Notes: generated by a model from the letters alone, not told the origin. A stretch of 64,000 bases of DNA from Cydia pomonella (GCF_033807575.1 NC_084714.1:1954501-2018500); one strand, 5' to 3'. Counted from the stretch's first letter, positions 1 to 10,739 are shown. A program made the numbers and translations.

Positions 1-139
1 ATGTAGCTGGGTTTGAGTCCCTGTATGGATATTTATATGAGAGTCATCTGTTATCACACACACAGATGTTTATTTTCATGATTTATGGATTATTTTTATG
101 TATAGGTATATGTGTGGTAGGAAATATGACGAATATGAC

Positions 140-381
140 GACCGGTTTGGCCTAGTGGGTAGTGACCCTGCCTACGAAGCTGATGGTCCCGGGTTCAAAT
201 CCTGGTAAGGGCATTTATTCGTGTGATGAGCATGAATATTTGTTCCTGAGTCATGGGTGTTTTCTATGTATTTAAGTATTTATAAATATTTACATATTAT
301 ATATATCGTTGTCTAAGCACCCTCAACACAAGCCTTATTGAGCTTACTGTGGGACTTAGTCAATTTGTGTAATAAATGTCC

Positions 382-436
<55 letters not shown>
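140..436 (+). mobile_element. tRNA-derived SINE, family A, full length with poly(A)
   Basis: The head carries an A-box-like segment (TGGCCTAGTGGG) and a B-box-like segment (GGTTCAAATCC), the internal Pol III promoter of a tRNA-derived SINE. The body ends in an uninterrupted run of 51 A (386-436). The same body recurs at 47712-47972 (minus strand), 45830-45985 (5'-truncated) and, degraded, at 58228-58345. It resembles the lepidopteran Metulj/HaSE type, but I am not certain of the family name. The poly-lysine frame read through the A run is not a gene. The long pure tail suggests a recent insertion. Confidence 0.85.
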
Positions 437-438
<2 letters not shown>

Positions 439-644
439 TTTATGTGATATTCAAATGTTTTACGGTTGCGAAATTTATAGATTTCCAACTTTTAGAACAT
501 CATCTATTCGTCGATACACTCAATATTGCGAGAGCGACAGCGACAAAAGATGTTCGAAAAACAGACGACGCGGTAATCTCTTCCAGCTGGTTTGATAGAC
601 GTGGATATCGGTAATACTAAGTAATTTAACAAGCTTTTATTTAT

Positions 645-905
645 ATATCTTGCAAGCTAAATTACACCCACTTCTCATTATTCGATTGAAACTACACATA
701 TCTGTAAGTTAGGTGACAATGAAAATGCAATATTATGCTACCATTGAGCTGATCTGATCCATCACAGGAGGTAGCCATAGGAACTCCGTGATAAAACAAC
801 GCAAACGAATTGTGTTTCGATTTGTTAGAATTGCCTCCATGAAGTCCATGAGTATTAGTTGCCTGTTGAAAGAGAAATACAGTCAGCGATAAAGGCTTCA
901 AAGGC
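645..905 (+). repeat. Dispersed repeat family E, fragment
   Basis: This segment (GCAAGCTAAATTACACCCAC ... AGTATTAGTTGCCTGTTGAA) matches in order with 44125-44365 and with the split copies at 42645-43085 and 47998-48440. No coding capacity is evident. Class is unknown; it behaves as an old dispersed repeat. Confidence 0.6.
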
Positions 906-1375
906 TTGTATCAAAAATTAAATTTATTTTCCTTAAGCTCGATAGAATAAGGGGATTGCTTCATCCTATCATTTCATAGAATTCATACCTCTCAAACACC
1001 GAATGTAATCAAGCATTTAAATGACCGCAGCTGCAATAACAGCAAGATACAATCCGGAATTCCGGATCCCCCAGAGATTAAGTTCAATCCGGTTGATTGA
1101 TTGTGAAGTAACGCCCACTTATGGATCGATACCTGCAACCTACATGCGTGTGAACTGAGCATCGGCTATTTACACTTTAGAACAATTAAAAGGGGTAACT
1201 TTGTCTAGAATTTTCCATTAAAATGACCCGCTGTCGTTGCTTTTGAGTGTATTATGGTTCGTGCATGTTGTCGTGGAAAATTTTCCGCATGTTCATGATT
1301 TTCTTTATAGCACGACAGTGGACAAGCGGTTAACACAGCCTATAAAACGCCAGCAACTCAAGTGGTGTTAGTGTG
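906..1375. other. Intergenic, no gene seen
   Basis: AT-rich sequence with stops in all frames. A small CCGGAATTCCGG palindrome lies near 1055. Nothing else recognisable. Confidence 0.5.
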
Positions 1376-1780
1376 AGGTCACACTGGTGCGTTGCGTTGC
1401 GTTTTTTCGTCACAGGCGTCCTCGCAGCGTCGACGCTGCGTCGTTTTACATATATTTTTAACCGACTTCAAAAAAGGAGGAGGTTCTCAATTCGACTGTT
1501 TTTTTTTGTATGTATGTTACTCGATATTTCTGAGAATCGTGAACCGATTTCCAATTTTTTTTTTTTATCAAACGGGTATAACCCTGAGATGGTCCCGTTG
1601 GCACCAAGTCGGGGTCTGATGATGGGATCTTGGAGACATCGAGGGAACTCTTCAAATGTTATAGGTACATGTATGGCGCTTTTGGTAATTTCTGAGTCAG
1701 TTATATTTTTTGTTAAAAAGTTTTATTTATGACATGTTACTTTAAATGCGTTGCGACGGCGCAACGTACCAGTGTGGCCT
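1376..1780. mobile_element. MITE with about 21-bp terminal inverted repeats
   Basis: The left end (AGGTCACACTGGTGCGTTGCG) and the reverse complement of the right end (AGGCCACACTGGTACGTTGCG) match at 19 of 21 positions. The interior includes a segment starting with AACCGACTTCAAAAAAGGAG, which I recall as widespread in Lepidoptera. There is no transposase. The superfamily cannot be fixed because no clear target duplication is visible. Confidence 0.65.
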
Positions 1781-2261
1781 GGCCCTTACGAGCGTACCCG
1801 AACGGATTTTTTTTTCAAGGAAGCAATTTACATTATTGTTATAAAAGTAGTTACATATTTTAAAGTTGACTTGTACAGTTTCAAACAAATTATAATACGT
1901 TCGAAAACGTGGAAAGCCGGCCGACACCAGAAGATACGAAGCGTGACATGCGTTTGGGCCTCTGTTTTACTGTAACTCCTTGGTATTTCATTTCAGTTGC
2001 ACTTTCCAATAAACATGCACATCATTTAACATCGTCTTTAGTTCTATTTATAATAGCTTGTTTTTCCAGCGCCCAATTTGGCCGGCGACGGCGTAGGCAC
2101 CAATCACGAAAAATTCGAAGAAAAACAAAACATCCAACGTCTACTAAAACGGTGTTGTTTGGAAACCGTGAGAGAATTTATGTCACTGGCTAAAAATACA
2201 TTTATAGACAGGGTGTTTGAGTCACATGAACCCGCCATCTAAAAGCCGGTCCCATACAATT

Positions 2262-2560
2262 GAAGTTACGAACTCATTTTATAGGTGATAATCTTAAGTA
2301 CATATTTTACTAAATTAAACTTGTCTAAAACAATAAAAATTAAAATATTATATATAAGCGTCTTAACCCGCTGGACCAGACGGACAGTGACCTGCAACAC
2401 GAAATTAGCGACCATATTCGGCGTCGAAAGAAAAACGCATGAAAACTCGAAAACACGCGTTTTCCCAAACATAAGACTAATCTAGATCGATTGTTTACCC
2501 CCAAAAACCCCCATATACCAAATTTCAGCAAAATCGTTAGAGCAGTTTCCGAGATCTCTG

Positions 2561-2603
<43 letters not shown>

Positions 2604-2632
2604 AGAATTGCTCGTTTACAGGTATAAGATAT
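2262..2632 (-). repeat. tRNA-related dispersed repeat, copy with internal deletion
   Basis: Aligns along its length with 14130-14541. Both copies contain the A-box-like CCGCTGGACCAGACGG (minus-strand sense) and end ACAAGAATTGCTCGTTTA. This copy lacks about 73 bp present in the other, including the B-box-like GATTCGAACCCG. A (TA)n microsatellite lies at about 2562-2600. Confidence 0.7.
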
Positions 2633-3009
2633 ATGTCTGGTACTAGTTTACGTAGCTGAAAATTGATTTATTATAGTATGTAAAAACTAAAAACGCTTTT
2701 TTTAATTCTTTGTGACGGAAAAAGTAACTCCTATACCTGCAAATCTGTAGAAAATTCGCATTTGTACGGAACAACGCCAGAAATTTCGTGGAATGCCTCA
2801 GAGTGCAGTAATTAAAATATAGCTAAATCTGTTTATAGGAACATACATAGAAGGTGGACTTAATGCCAAAAGTCATTCTCTACCAGCATACCTATGCTAA
2901 GATTTTTTAAGATTGGTAGGAAGATATTCTATGTATGTAAGAAGTAACATTGAAACATATTGAAAAATCTAACTATACTTAGTCTCATATTTAGGTGGGA
3001 ATCTAACCT

Positions 3010-3118
3010 ACGGGTGGGCAGCGCGCATGTGGCATGGCATCTCTGGTGTTGCAGGCGTCCATAGGCTACGGTGACTGTTTACCATCAGGCCTGCCGTATG
3101 CTTGTATGCCACCGTGAG
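3010..3118 (+). mobile_element. SINE family B, 3' fragment
   Basis: Contains the family B tail signature (GCGTCCATAGGCTACGGTGA ... CCATCAGGC ... TATGCTTGT ... GCCACCG) that recurs at 10965-11049, 12372-12481, 42700-43005, 48049-48367, 52530-52627 and 60187-60237. Confidence 0.7.
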
Positions 3119-3772
3119 TTTCGGCTGTAGTATTTATAGTTCCCTCTGCTCTTCATAGAAACCACCCTGTATACACGGTGGTATATTTAGATATTTGTAG
3201 CAGCAAAGCTTGCGTCACGTTTGCCGCATACCTGCTGCATCCATAAGCCGGTCAGTGTGGCCAACTCGGAATAAAAATGCTTATTTCCGCGAGAGGGCGT
3301 CGCAACGCTTAATACCGTTTCCGTGTTGCTGTGCGATTATAAATTAATTTAAAATGTAATTACTTAAGTTTTGGTGATATATTTGTGGTAAAACTCTACA
3401 GGGAACATTTGTATACCTAATTATTGTATAGAGTCAAAGACAGAACAGTGAATAATAGTGATATACGACAAAATATATGAAGGATTGCGGTGGTAAAACG
3501 GTTAGTTTTCAAGCCAAGTGTCGGTGAAGATATGCGTCAGTGACTCGAACGCGGATGATTGTATGAACTGCTGCGGCGCTTAAGACCTTTGTGATAACAT
3601 CCGCTAAAGTTGTTCTATTAGTGGCCTAGTGCAGTAATGAACAGTTTCTTAATAGTTTTAACGTCGAGTTTTCTGTGCTAACATCTACCAACGAACATTA
3701 ACATCTACCAACATTTCGTTTTGCTTCTGTGATATTGTTTGTTTTCGTGTTTTATTCATATAAACTTATACA

Positions 3773-4969
3773 ATGAGGTGCTTAGCCTGTCCTTTAGATA
3801 TTACTGATACTGAACTACTTGTGTGCGTACTTTGCAAAAGTAATTATCATTATAAATGCGTGAACATTACAAGCGCGGAATATAGAGAAAAACAAGTTCA
3901 GTTGAAAAAGGTATGGCAGTGCCCTTCCTGCAATAATGTCACATCACGCAGAAGGGGCGCAGACCACACACCAGTTCGGGCCCTTAATCAGTTTGGTCCC
4001 CAAATCCGCAACGAGCTGCTTTCGGAGTCCCAGCAGGCAGACATGTCGTGCGATGCATCATTGTTGGATCTTGGAAATGACTCATTCGTGCTTGGAAATC
4101 AAGTAGCGGCACAGCGTCGTGATGGCGATGTTGAAAATAATATTCCGTACGCTGCTTTTGCGGCACTTTTAGAACTTAAATTTGCAGAGTTTAGAACGGA
4201 ACTCAATAGTAATTTTAATACTAAAATTGATAGTTTGAGGTCAGAGGTAAAGTCATTAACGCTAGAAATAAAAGGGTTACAACAAAATATTAATAGTGTC
4301 AGCGAAAAAGTGAAAGTCCTTGAATTAGAGAACGTAGACCTAAAGTCAAAACTGGCAAAATTTGAATCAAATCAGAGCCCCGATGTTCAAGCATTGCAAG
4401 AATCAGTCACTCGGCTGGAGATTGAACTAAACGATAGGGATCAGGCTGCGCTCTGTAATGACCTTGAAATTTCTGGAATCCCGGAGTTTAAGGAAGAGGG
4501 GGCCGTGCACATTGTTTTGGCTACGGCGGCAAAGATCGGGGTTCGGCTAGAGGAGTGTGATATAGTGAGTGCGGAGAGGGTCGGCCCGGTACGGGACGTG
4601 GCGCGGACGGCGGGCTCGGAGTCAGTGCGTCCGCGCCCGCGCCCGCTCGTGGTGCGGCTGGCGCGCCGTGCGGTTCGGGACGCGCTGCTCAAGGCTGCGC
4701 GAGTACGTCGCGGTGCTACCACCGATGGAATAGGCCTACCTGACCACACTGTATCAAGGTTTAATATACATGACCGACTCACCAGGAAGAACCGGGTTTT
4801 ATTTGGCAAGGCGCGTGAGAGAGGCCGCTCCGAGCAGTGGCGGTTCGTTTGGAGCAGAGATGGGAGGATTTACGTAAGAAAATTTGAGTCATCGAGAGTG
4901 TATCGGATTCGGACTGAGAGTGATTTGGACCGTATTTTTTCAATACCATCTAACAACCTCACTGTATAG
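3773..4969 (+). CDS. CR1-like LINE ORF1 protein (PHD finger, coiled coil, FP-like C terminus)
   Basis: The 398-residue product is expected to be the RNA-binding/chaperone partner of the LINE ribonucleoprotein. Residues 3-53 form a PHD-type zinc finger with CxxC pairs at residues 3/6 and 18/21, HxxC at 26/29 and a final CxxC at 50/53 preceded by W48. Roughly residues 125-220 are heptad-rich coiled coil (FNTKIDSLRSEVKSLTLEIK). The C-terminal third resembles the FP-like domain that I recall from insect LINE ORF1 proteins and the baculoviral FP family. A GC-rich, arginine-rich patch (RPRPRP) near 4620-4710 contrasts with the AT-rich flanks. The start is the first ATG after a leader with stops. 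The stop lies 55 bp before the first ATG of ORF2. Function is inferred from the family. Confidence 0.8.
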   Translation: MRCLACPLDITDTELLVCVLCKSNYHYKCVNITSAEYREKQVQLKKVWQCPSCNNVTSRRRGADHTPVRALNQFGPQIRNELLSESQQADMSCDASLLDLGNDSFVLGNQVAAQRRDGDVENNIPYAAFAALLELKFAEFRTELNSNFNTKIDSLRSEVKSLTLEIKGLQQNINSVSEKVKVLELENVDLKSKLAKFESNQSPDVQALQESVTRLEIELNDRDQAALCNDLEISGIPEFKEEGAVHIVLATAAKIGVRLEECDIVSAERVGPVRDVARTAGSESVRPRPRPLVVRLARRAVRDALLKAARVRRGATTDGIGLPDHTVSRFNIHDRLTRKNRVLFGKARERGRSEQWRFVWSRDGRIYVRKFESSRVYRIRTESDLDRIFSIPSNNLTV

Positions 4970-5024
4970 CATTTGTGGCTTTATTGTTCCGAGTAAGAAG
5001 AATAATAGCTACGTAAATAAAACA

Positions 5025-8000
5025 ATGTTTGCATTATCTTTCCTGATCTCCGTTGTAATGTTACAGTACTGTTCTAATTTGATCTTATGCTTAAGGAATA
5101 ATTTAGATGTGTTTATAAATGTGTCATATATTCGTTATGATAGTTATATAAAGATGCGTTGGATTATGGATAAAGTTTCTATAAATTTAAATGTGTTAAG
5201 ATGTGTAAATCATTTTAAAATAATATTTCTTAGGCAATTGTTTTTGTATAATAATATTCACATGTTGCAATCAGCGTATGTAACAAAATATTTAGATAAT
5301 TTTAATATTTATTTTTGTAATCATAATGTTTTATTGAAGCTTCCTAATATGAATATTAATAATTTAATTGAAAATGTTTTCCTAAACAGTCGTCATTTAA
5401 GCATACTAAAAAAAAGGCTAATTAATTTAAAATACATTCAGATATCGTTTTCATATGTCCTGCAGTTTAAAATCAAGAAAAAAGGTATGACCATTGGCTT
5501 ATTGAACCCTGGCTCACTTGGTACGCGCCACGAGGAGTTTATTGTGGCTCTTGAACGACACTCGGTGGACATAATGGCGATTAACGAGACTTGGCTACGG
5601 GCTGGCGAAGAGGCCCGCGCGCCGGCCCCGGCGGGCTACCGGCTGCGGCACGTGCCGCGCCCCGCCGAGGTCCGTTCGCGCGGCGGCGGAGTCGGGTTTT
5701 ATATCCGGCGCGGTATCTATGCTCGTCAACTCGATCATCCCGTCACACCTTCAGTGGAACAAATGTGGCTTAGTATAAAACTAAATGGACTTAGCTTTGC
5801 CATAGGTACTGCATACCGGCCACCCTGGCTTAGCGTGAACACATTCTTCGACGCCCTGACAGAGTCTGTTGGTGCTTTCTACGAATTTGATCATATAATT
5901 ATAATGGGTGATTTTAATATCGATGTGCTCTCGCCTAATGATACAAATGCTAAAAAGCTCTCGGAATTTCTACATTATTTTAATTTAAATCAATATGTCA
6001 CTCACCCTACTCATTTTACCGATCACTCGGAGACACTTATAGATGTTTTATGTAGTAATTACAAACTGTCTAATATGTGTATTGATCATATCCCTGATCT
6101 AAGTGCTCACGCGTTCATCACATGCAACTTGCAGGTCACAAAACCTAAGCCATGTCCCACTTGGATCTTTCAGCGGCCACTAAAACGTATCTCGCTCAAC
6201 GATTTTAATGCGCTTGTCGTCTCAATTACTTGGGAACGACTTTTGTGTGAAAATGTTAATGAGTCACTTGAATCCTTTAATGTATATCTTAGGCACATCT
6301 TTGATTTATTTGCTCCTGTCAAAAAGATTTATTTAAAAAATAAAAGCTATCCTTGGATAACGCCTACAGTCAAAGAAATGATAAAACTTAGGGATGAAGC
6401 ACACACTAGATGCCGCGCCACTGGTCAGGAATCTCACAAGTTATATTACAAAGAATTAAAAAGTATTGTTAACCAAGCCATGTTTACTGAGAAACAAGCA
6501 TATTTTAATAGCAAAATTAACGCGCAAAGTAAAAACTCTCGTAATTTATGGAAAAACATAAAGCATAGTATTGTTGACTTTAACAAAAAAGACCACAGCT
6601 TCCCTAGTCAGTTTAATGATCCTGATTCAATCAATAATCATTTTCTTAATACTCCGAATACAAATGTCACAATTTCAGACCTAACTTTTTTTGAATATAA
6701 CCGTTTTAACTCATCTACGTTTAGTCTAAAGCCAGTGGATGAAAACATGGTATCAAAAATTATTCTCAAAATCTCTTCTAACTCCCAGGGATCTGACGGC
6801 ATCACGCGTGACATGATTCTATTGACGCTTCCACGAACCCTTTCAGTCATCACAGCCATAATAAATCAATCGATTAAGTCAGGAATATTTCCTGAAGCCT
6901 GGAAGGAAGCTCTTATTATACCCATACCTAAAATTAGCAATCCAACCGACTACAAAGATCTCCGGCCAATCAGTATTCTTCCTTTTTTGTCGAAAATTAT
7001 AGAAAAAGTAGTAAGCCAACAAGTGACTGAGTTTCTTGAAGCTAACTCTATATTGCCATCAAAGCAATCCGGTTTTAGAGCAGGGCGTAGTACATCAACT
7101 GCCTTGCTTGACGTTGTGGATGACATCTTGACTGATCTCGATGCTGGAAAAGGCTCATTCATGGTTTTGCTTGATTTTTCACGTGCGTTCGATACCATTG
7201 ATCACATTTTACTTATTTCGAAACTAGCCTATTATGGGTTTGACATCAGGGCATTGAAATGGTTTTCTAGTTATTTAAGCGGTCGCCGACAGAGAGTCCA
7301 ATTAATTAGTGAGAATGGTAACATTCAAGTGTCTGAAGCTTCTTTAGTCTCCCGTGGCGTGCCGCAAGGTTCAATTTTGGGTCCTATTCTGTATATACTG
7401 TATAGCGCGGATATAGTGAAAGCTATCAAAAACTGTGCTTATCATATTTATGCTGACGATATTCAGTTATACTTATCTTGTAAGCCAAATGATACTTCAT
7501 ATGCTGTAGAAAAAATAAATGACGATTTGAGACGAATAGTTCAATGGTCCAACAAAAACAGTCTAGTGTTAAACCCAGCAAAGTCAAAATTCCTTGTACT
7601 TGGTACTGAGAAGCAAAGGCGTAAAATGTGCAACCACAACCCTTCGATTAAGATTGGAGATGATTGTATTGAGCATGTGACGGAAGCAAGGAACTTGGGT
7701 GTGCTTATGGACGGTAAACTTAGATTCCACAACCACGTATTGGAGATCTCTAGAGTATGTTTTTATAGACTTAAGATATTATATAGTGTACGTAGATATT
7801 TAAGTACTGACGTAAGAATATCTCTTTGTGAATCTTTAATACTGTCAAAACTCAACTATGCTGATACTGTCATAGGTGGATGTCTATTGTACCAAACAAA
7901 AAAGCTAATGCAGCGGCTGCAGAACGCATGTGCACGTTTTTGTTTTAATATTCCACCTCGAACTCATGTAACTCCTTATTTAAATAATAGTGGGTTAATG

Positions 8001-8288
8001 AATATGGAATCGCGACGTTCGCTGCATTTTGCTTGCATGCTTTTTGGCATTATAAAGACCATGACACCCCTCTACCTCTATGAAAAGTTAACTTTTTCAC
8101 AGCGCCATATTAGGGGAGCCGTTCGTTTTATTTGCCCAAGGCACAGCACCGCAGCATTTCGTGGCAGTTTTAAATACTCTGCCACGAAGTGCTGGAACAA
8201 TATACCTCCACCTATAAGGAACTCACCGTCAATTAGTTCATTTAAATGTAAATTTAAAAAACATATTTTACACATACACAAATTATAA
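5025..8288 (+). CDS. CR1-like LINE ORF2: endonuclease and reverse transcriptase
   Basis: The product nicks target DNA and copies element RNA in place. From the ATG at 5025 it has 1087 residues. Residues 1-154 are an AT-rich extension of unknown role, so a start at M155 (5487), directly before the endonuclease, is possible. The frame stays open upstream into ORF1, so reinitiation or frameshifting could also be used. The endonuclease shows IMAINETWL, GGGVGFYI, YRPPW and IIMGDFNID. Where AP-type endonucleases have Ser-Asp-His, this protein reads S360-A361-H362. The RT shows AFDTIDH, GVPQGSILGP and the catalytic YADD at 809-812, followed by the usual CR1 C-terminal region (CWNNIP). The frame is intact. 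Confidence 0.88.
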   Translation: MFALSFLISVVMLQYCSNLILCLRNNLDVFINVSYIRYDSYIKMRWIMDKVSINLNVLRCVNHFKIIFLRQLFLYNNIHMLQSAYVTKYLDNFNIYFCNHNVLLKLPNMNINNLIENVFLNSRHLSILKKRLINLKYIQISFSYVLQFKIKKKGMTIGLLNPGSLGTRHEEFIVALERHSVDIMAINETWLRAGEEARAPAPAGYRLRHVPRPAEVRSRGGGVGFYIRRGIYARQLDHPVTPSVEQMWLSIKLNGLSFAIGTAYRPPWLSVNTFFDALTESVGAFYEFDHIIIMGDFNIDVLSPNDTNAKKLSEFLHYFNLNQYVTHPTHFTDHSETLIDVLCSNYKLSNMCIDHIPDLSAHAFITCNLQVTKPKPCPTWIFQRPLKRISLNDFNALVVSITWERLLCENVNESLESFNVYLRHIFDLFAPVKKIYLKNKSYPWITPTVKEMIKLRDEAHTRCRATGQESHKLYYKELKSIVNQAMFTEKQAYFNSKINAQSKNSRNLWKNIKHSIVDFNKKDHSFPSQFNDPDSINNHFLNTPNTNVTISDLTFFEYNRFNSSTFSLKPVDENMVSKIILKISSNSQGSDGITRDMILLTLPRTLSVITAIINQSIKSGIFPEAWKEALIIPIPKISNPTDYKDLRPISILPFLSKIIEKVVSQQVTEFLEANSILPSKQSGFRAGRSTSTALLDVVDDILTDLDAGKGSFMVLLDFSRAFDTIDHILLISKLAYYGFDIRALKWFSSYLSGRRQRVQLISENGNIQVSEASLVSRGVPQGSILGPILYILYSADIVKAIKNCAYHIYADDIQLYLSCKPNDTSYAVEKINDDLRRIVQWSNKNSLVLNPAKSKFLVLGTEKQRRKMCNHNPSIKIGDDCIEHVTEARNLGVLMDGKLRFHNHVLEISRVCFYRLKILYSVRRYLSTDVRISLCESLILSKLNYADTVIGGCLLYQTKKLMQRLQNACARFCFNIPPRTHVTPYLNNSGLMNMESRRSLHFACMLFGIIKTMTPLYLYEKLTFSQRHIRGAVRFICPRHSTAAFRGSFKYSATKCWNNIPPPIRNSPSISSFKCKFKKHILHIHKL

Positions 8289-8667
8289 ATATTGGGTATA
8301 CTCCTGTGCCATCACTATGCCATGTACTAGAACGAACGCCTACCCTATAATTTATTTCGCCTTGTATGACGACTGACTGACTGTTTAGGTACCGATAATT
8401 TAAATAATTTATTTGTCATTGTAGTTTTTAATTGAATAATAATTATAGCCTTACTTGAAACTTCTGTACTTAAATATATAAAACTTTGTACTTTAGCGTG
8501 TAGCTGCGCTCTCTCGGAAAGGTTTCCACGGAAGACCAGCGTCGAGACCCTTAGGTGGTATCTTGACATTAAGCTGAGTGGAGACCTTTTCAGTGACGCT
8601 TAATAATAAATTGATTCTGTCGTCTCATGTATTAGATACTTAAACTTAAGCGTTTTCTGAATAAATT

Positions 8668-8696
8668 TCTTCTATTCTATTCTATTCTATTCTATT
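8668..8696 (+). repeat. (TTCTA)n 3' tail of the CR1-like element
   Basis: About five tandem copies of TTCTA follow AATAAA by two bases and end at unrelated AT-rich flank. This is the typical 3' end of a CR1-group LINE and marks the insertion boundary. Confidence 0.85.
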
Positions 8697-8895
8697 TGGC
8701 AAAACATTCTTATGTAAACATTTTTTTGGGTACTTCAATGTATGGAAAAATCTAGTGGAAAATTTGGTACCTACTGGATTCAAAAGTTGCTAGATTTTAG
8801 CATTTATGTTGCTATATTGGCAATACTGAAGTTATTGTCTACTCGTTTATATATAGTCATATGCCTTACGCGAATAATAAATGTAGTATGTTTAA

Positions 8896-9328
8896 GAGGC
8901 TGTCAATACCTAAAGTGCGCACATTGTCTATTTGTATCGGAGTAAATGAGATAGCACTGTCGCATGTTACTGGGCCTGGGCAAGGGAATAATAAGAAAAA
9001 TATTTAAATAAAAAAAAGTGGATTATTAGTGTAATATTTAACTCGACCACGGTTTAGATATAAATGTTTTGAAATTGTGATTTTAATTGCAGACCCATAA
9101 GTTAAAACAATAAAGACATAAAACCGTTTAATTGTGATTTTAAGACCAATCTTGGCAATTATTTTCTATCGAGCCGATTTCGTTCAATCGTGTATCGAGT
9201 ACAACCACGGTCTTTGAAATATAATTAATATGAACATATATTTTTCTTACTTGACTAAAACAAATAGTCTTTCTTAAAAAACTGTTTAAGTAACATCAAT
9301 TTCAAGGACATTGGGTGTTGACAGCCTC
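8896..9328. mobile_element. TTAA-flanked MITE (piggyBac-type target)
   Basis: The ends GAGGCTGTCAATACCTAAAG and, in reverse complement, GAGGCTGTCAACACCCAATG are inverted repeats. TTAA stands immediately outside both ends (8892-8895 and 9329-9332). A TTAA duplication is characteristic of piggyBac-superfamily insertion. There is no transposase, so this is non-autonomous. The superfamily call rests on target site alone. Confidence 0.65.
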
Positions 9329-9355
9329 TTAAGAGGAAAGAGGACGGCCGATTCG

Positions 9356-9683
9356 GCGATTCTCCATACAAACGTAGTCCCCATTTTCCTCTCTGGATAT
9401 TGACATTTCGCAAAATATCACATCATTAGATGTATATTAACATAGCTATGCCCCTATGTTTGACTTTTTCGAATTTTGTATTATAAAAATTAGGAGCGAA
9501 AAATAGATTTTTACATAATTTTAAATGCTTCTATATACTAAAATATTTATAAATTCGAAAAAAATCAAACGTAGGGGCATAGCTGTGGTTGATATACGAC
9601 AAATTATGTCAAAATATTTTCAATAATGTTAATATCCAGAGAGGTAAATGAGGACTACGTTTGTATGGAATGGTGATTTCGCG
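9356..9683. mobile_element. Foldback MITE with arms of about 140 bp
   Basis: The left arm (CCATACAAACGTAGTCC ... TCTCTGGATATT ... AGCTATGCCCCTATGTTTGA) is repeated in inverted order on the right with scattered mismatches. There is no coding capacity. It begins about 28 bp after the TTAA-flanked MITE. Confidence 0.75.
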
Positions 9684-10616
9684 CGGGACCTCCACTTTCG
9701 GCTTTACTGCTTTAATTTAAATAAAATATTATTTTTTTATTTTATTTTATTATGGCAACAAACAGTCATTACATGAAAAGATACAATAAATGGACTACGG
9801 AGAAGACAAACAGTGCCGAAACATTTTTCAAGTTATATTGTGGAAACAGGAGTTGATACTGAGTGGTAAATAGATTCATCGTGCAACACAACAGACAGGT
9901 TTACAGCATTTAAACTGATCCATTACTTTATATACATATATGTATATAATATATTTATATTGCAAAACTTCCTTTTTTTCAAATATTATAATAATTCGTC
10001 CTCAATGAACAGCTATCATATCTATCTTGCGTTGTGAAATGGCACGTCAAATCTCACTAGATTATAGGTATGTTCCTATGCTCATAATGCTACTTAACGT
10101 ATTACTCAATTTTTAGTGTACCTATTTAGTTTAAGATTATTTTAGTGCGCACCGCCAACAAACTGTTTCACAGTTTGGCGAAAAATTAGATTAAGGTACT
10201 TAAAATATGGTTTTTTTTTATTAAAAAAAAAGAATTTGATACTCCACACGTAATGTGCAATGCATAGCTTGTGTACGAGGCGAGAGCCTTTATGATGACG
10301 TCATTTTCAAGTTGATGGACTGCGCCAATTGTCTCCCCAACAACATATTAAAATTTTATACCAGTTACCGGCATGAACTAAGTTCCTACAAGGCTAATAC
10401 TTACCCCATTATTCCCAACGACCCTATGTCATAGAAGGTCAGATGCGCGTATAGCGCAGCAGTGAATTCGGATATTTTAGCAACCTCAATGTGAGTAAGG
10501 CTAGACTTGATCCGGTGCCAATTTTATCAGTTTTACTGCAGACTCTTGAAAAAAATCGTCATAGCACGGTACTAACTCAAATATACAGTCGTATTAAGTG
10601 TATATAGCGTATGTAC
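9684..10616. other. Intergenic, no gene seen
   Basis: AT-rich DNA with T- and A-runs (about 9730-9750 and 10210-10230). No open frame, tRNA or recognisable element. Confidence 0.5.
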
Positions 10617-10739
10617 AGTCAAAAAATTTAATTTGTGACCCATTTTGTCACAGTGACAAATAACATGAAAGTCGCCAGAGACCTCATACTGTTGTCACTG
10701 ACAAGATACGAAATGGGTAACAAATTCTTTCTTTTGACT
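10617..10739. mobile_element. Foldback MITE
   Basis: Left arm AGTCAAAAAATTTAATTTGT ... CCCATTTTGTCACAGTGACA pairs with the right arm TTGTCACTGACAAGATACGA ... CTTTCTTTTGACT in reverse complement. Non-coding. Confidence 0.7.

Larger units (their letters stand above)
3290..8696 (+). mobile_element. Near-complete CR1-like non-LTR retrotransposon
   Basis: Two open reading frames in the order ORF1 (PHD finger and coiled coil) then ORF2 (endonuclease and reverse transcriptase), a 3' UTR with AATAAA at 8660-8665, and a terminal (TTCTA)n microsatellite at 8668-8696. CR1-group LINEs typically end in short tandem repeats rather than poly(A). The 5' boundary is approximate: I place it where the sequence changes character before a roughly 480-bp leader. 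No target duplication was found. Both ORFs are free of stops and frameshifts, so the copy looks young and possibly competent. Confidence 0.85.

Noticed and set aside
140..215. Possible tRNA gene
   Set aside because: A and B boxes are present but the arms do not fold into a cloverleaf and the sequence continues as a SINE body with poly(A).
338..595. 85-codon frame with a poly-lysine run
   Set aside because: It is read through the SINE's A tail; no protein features outside the run.
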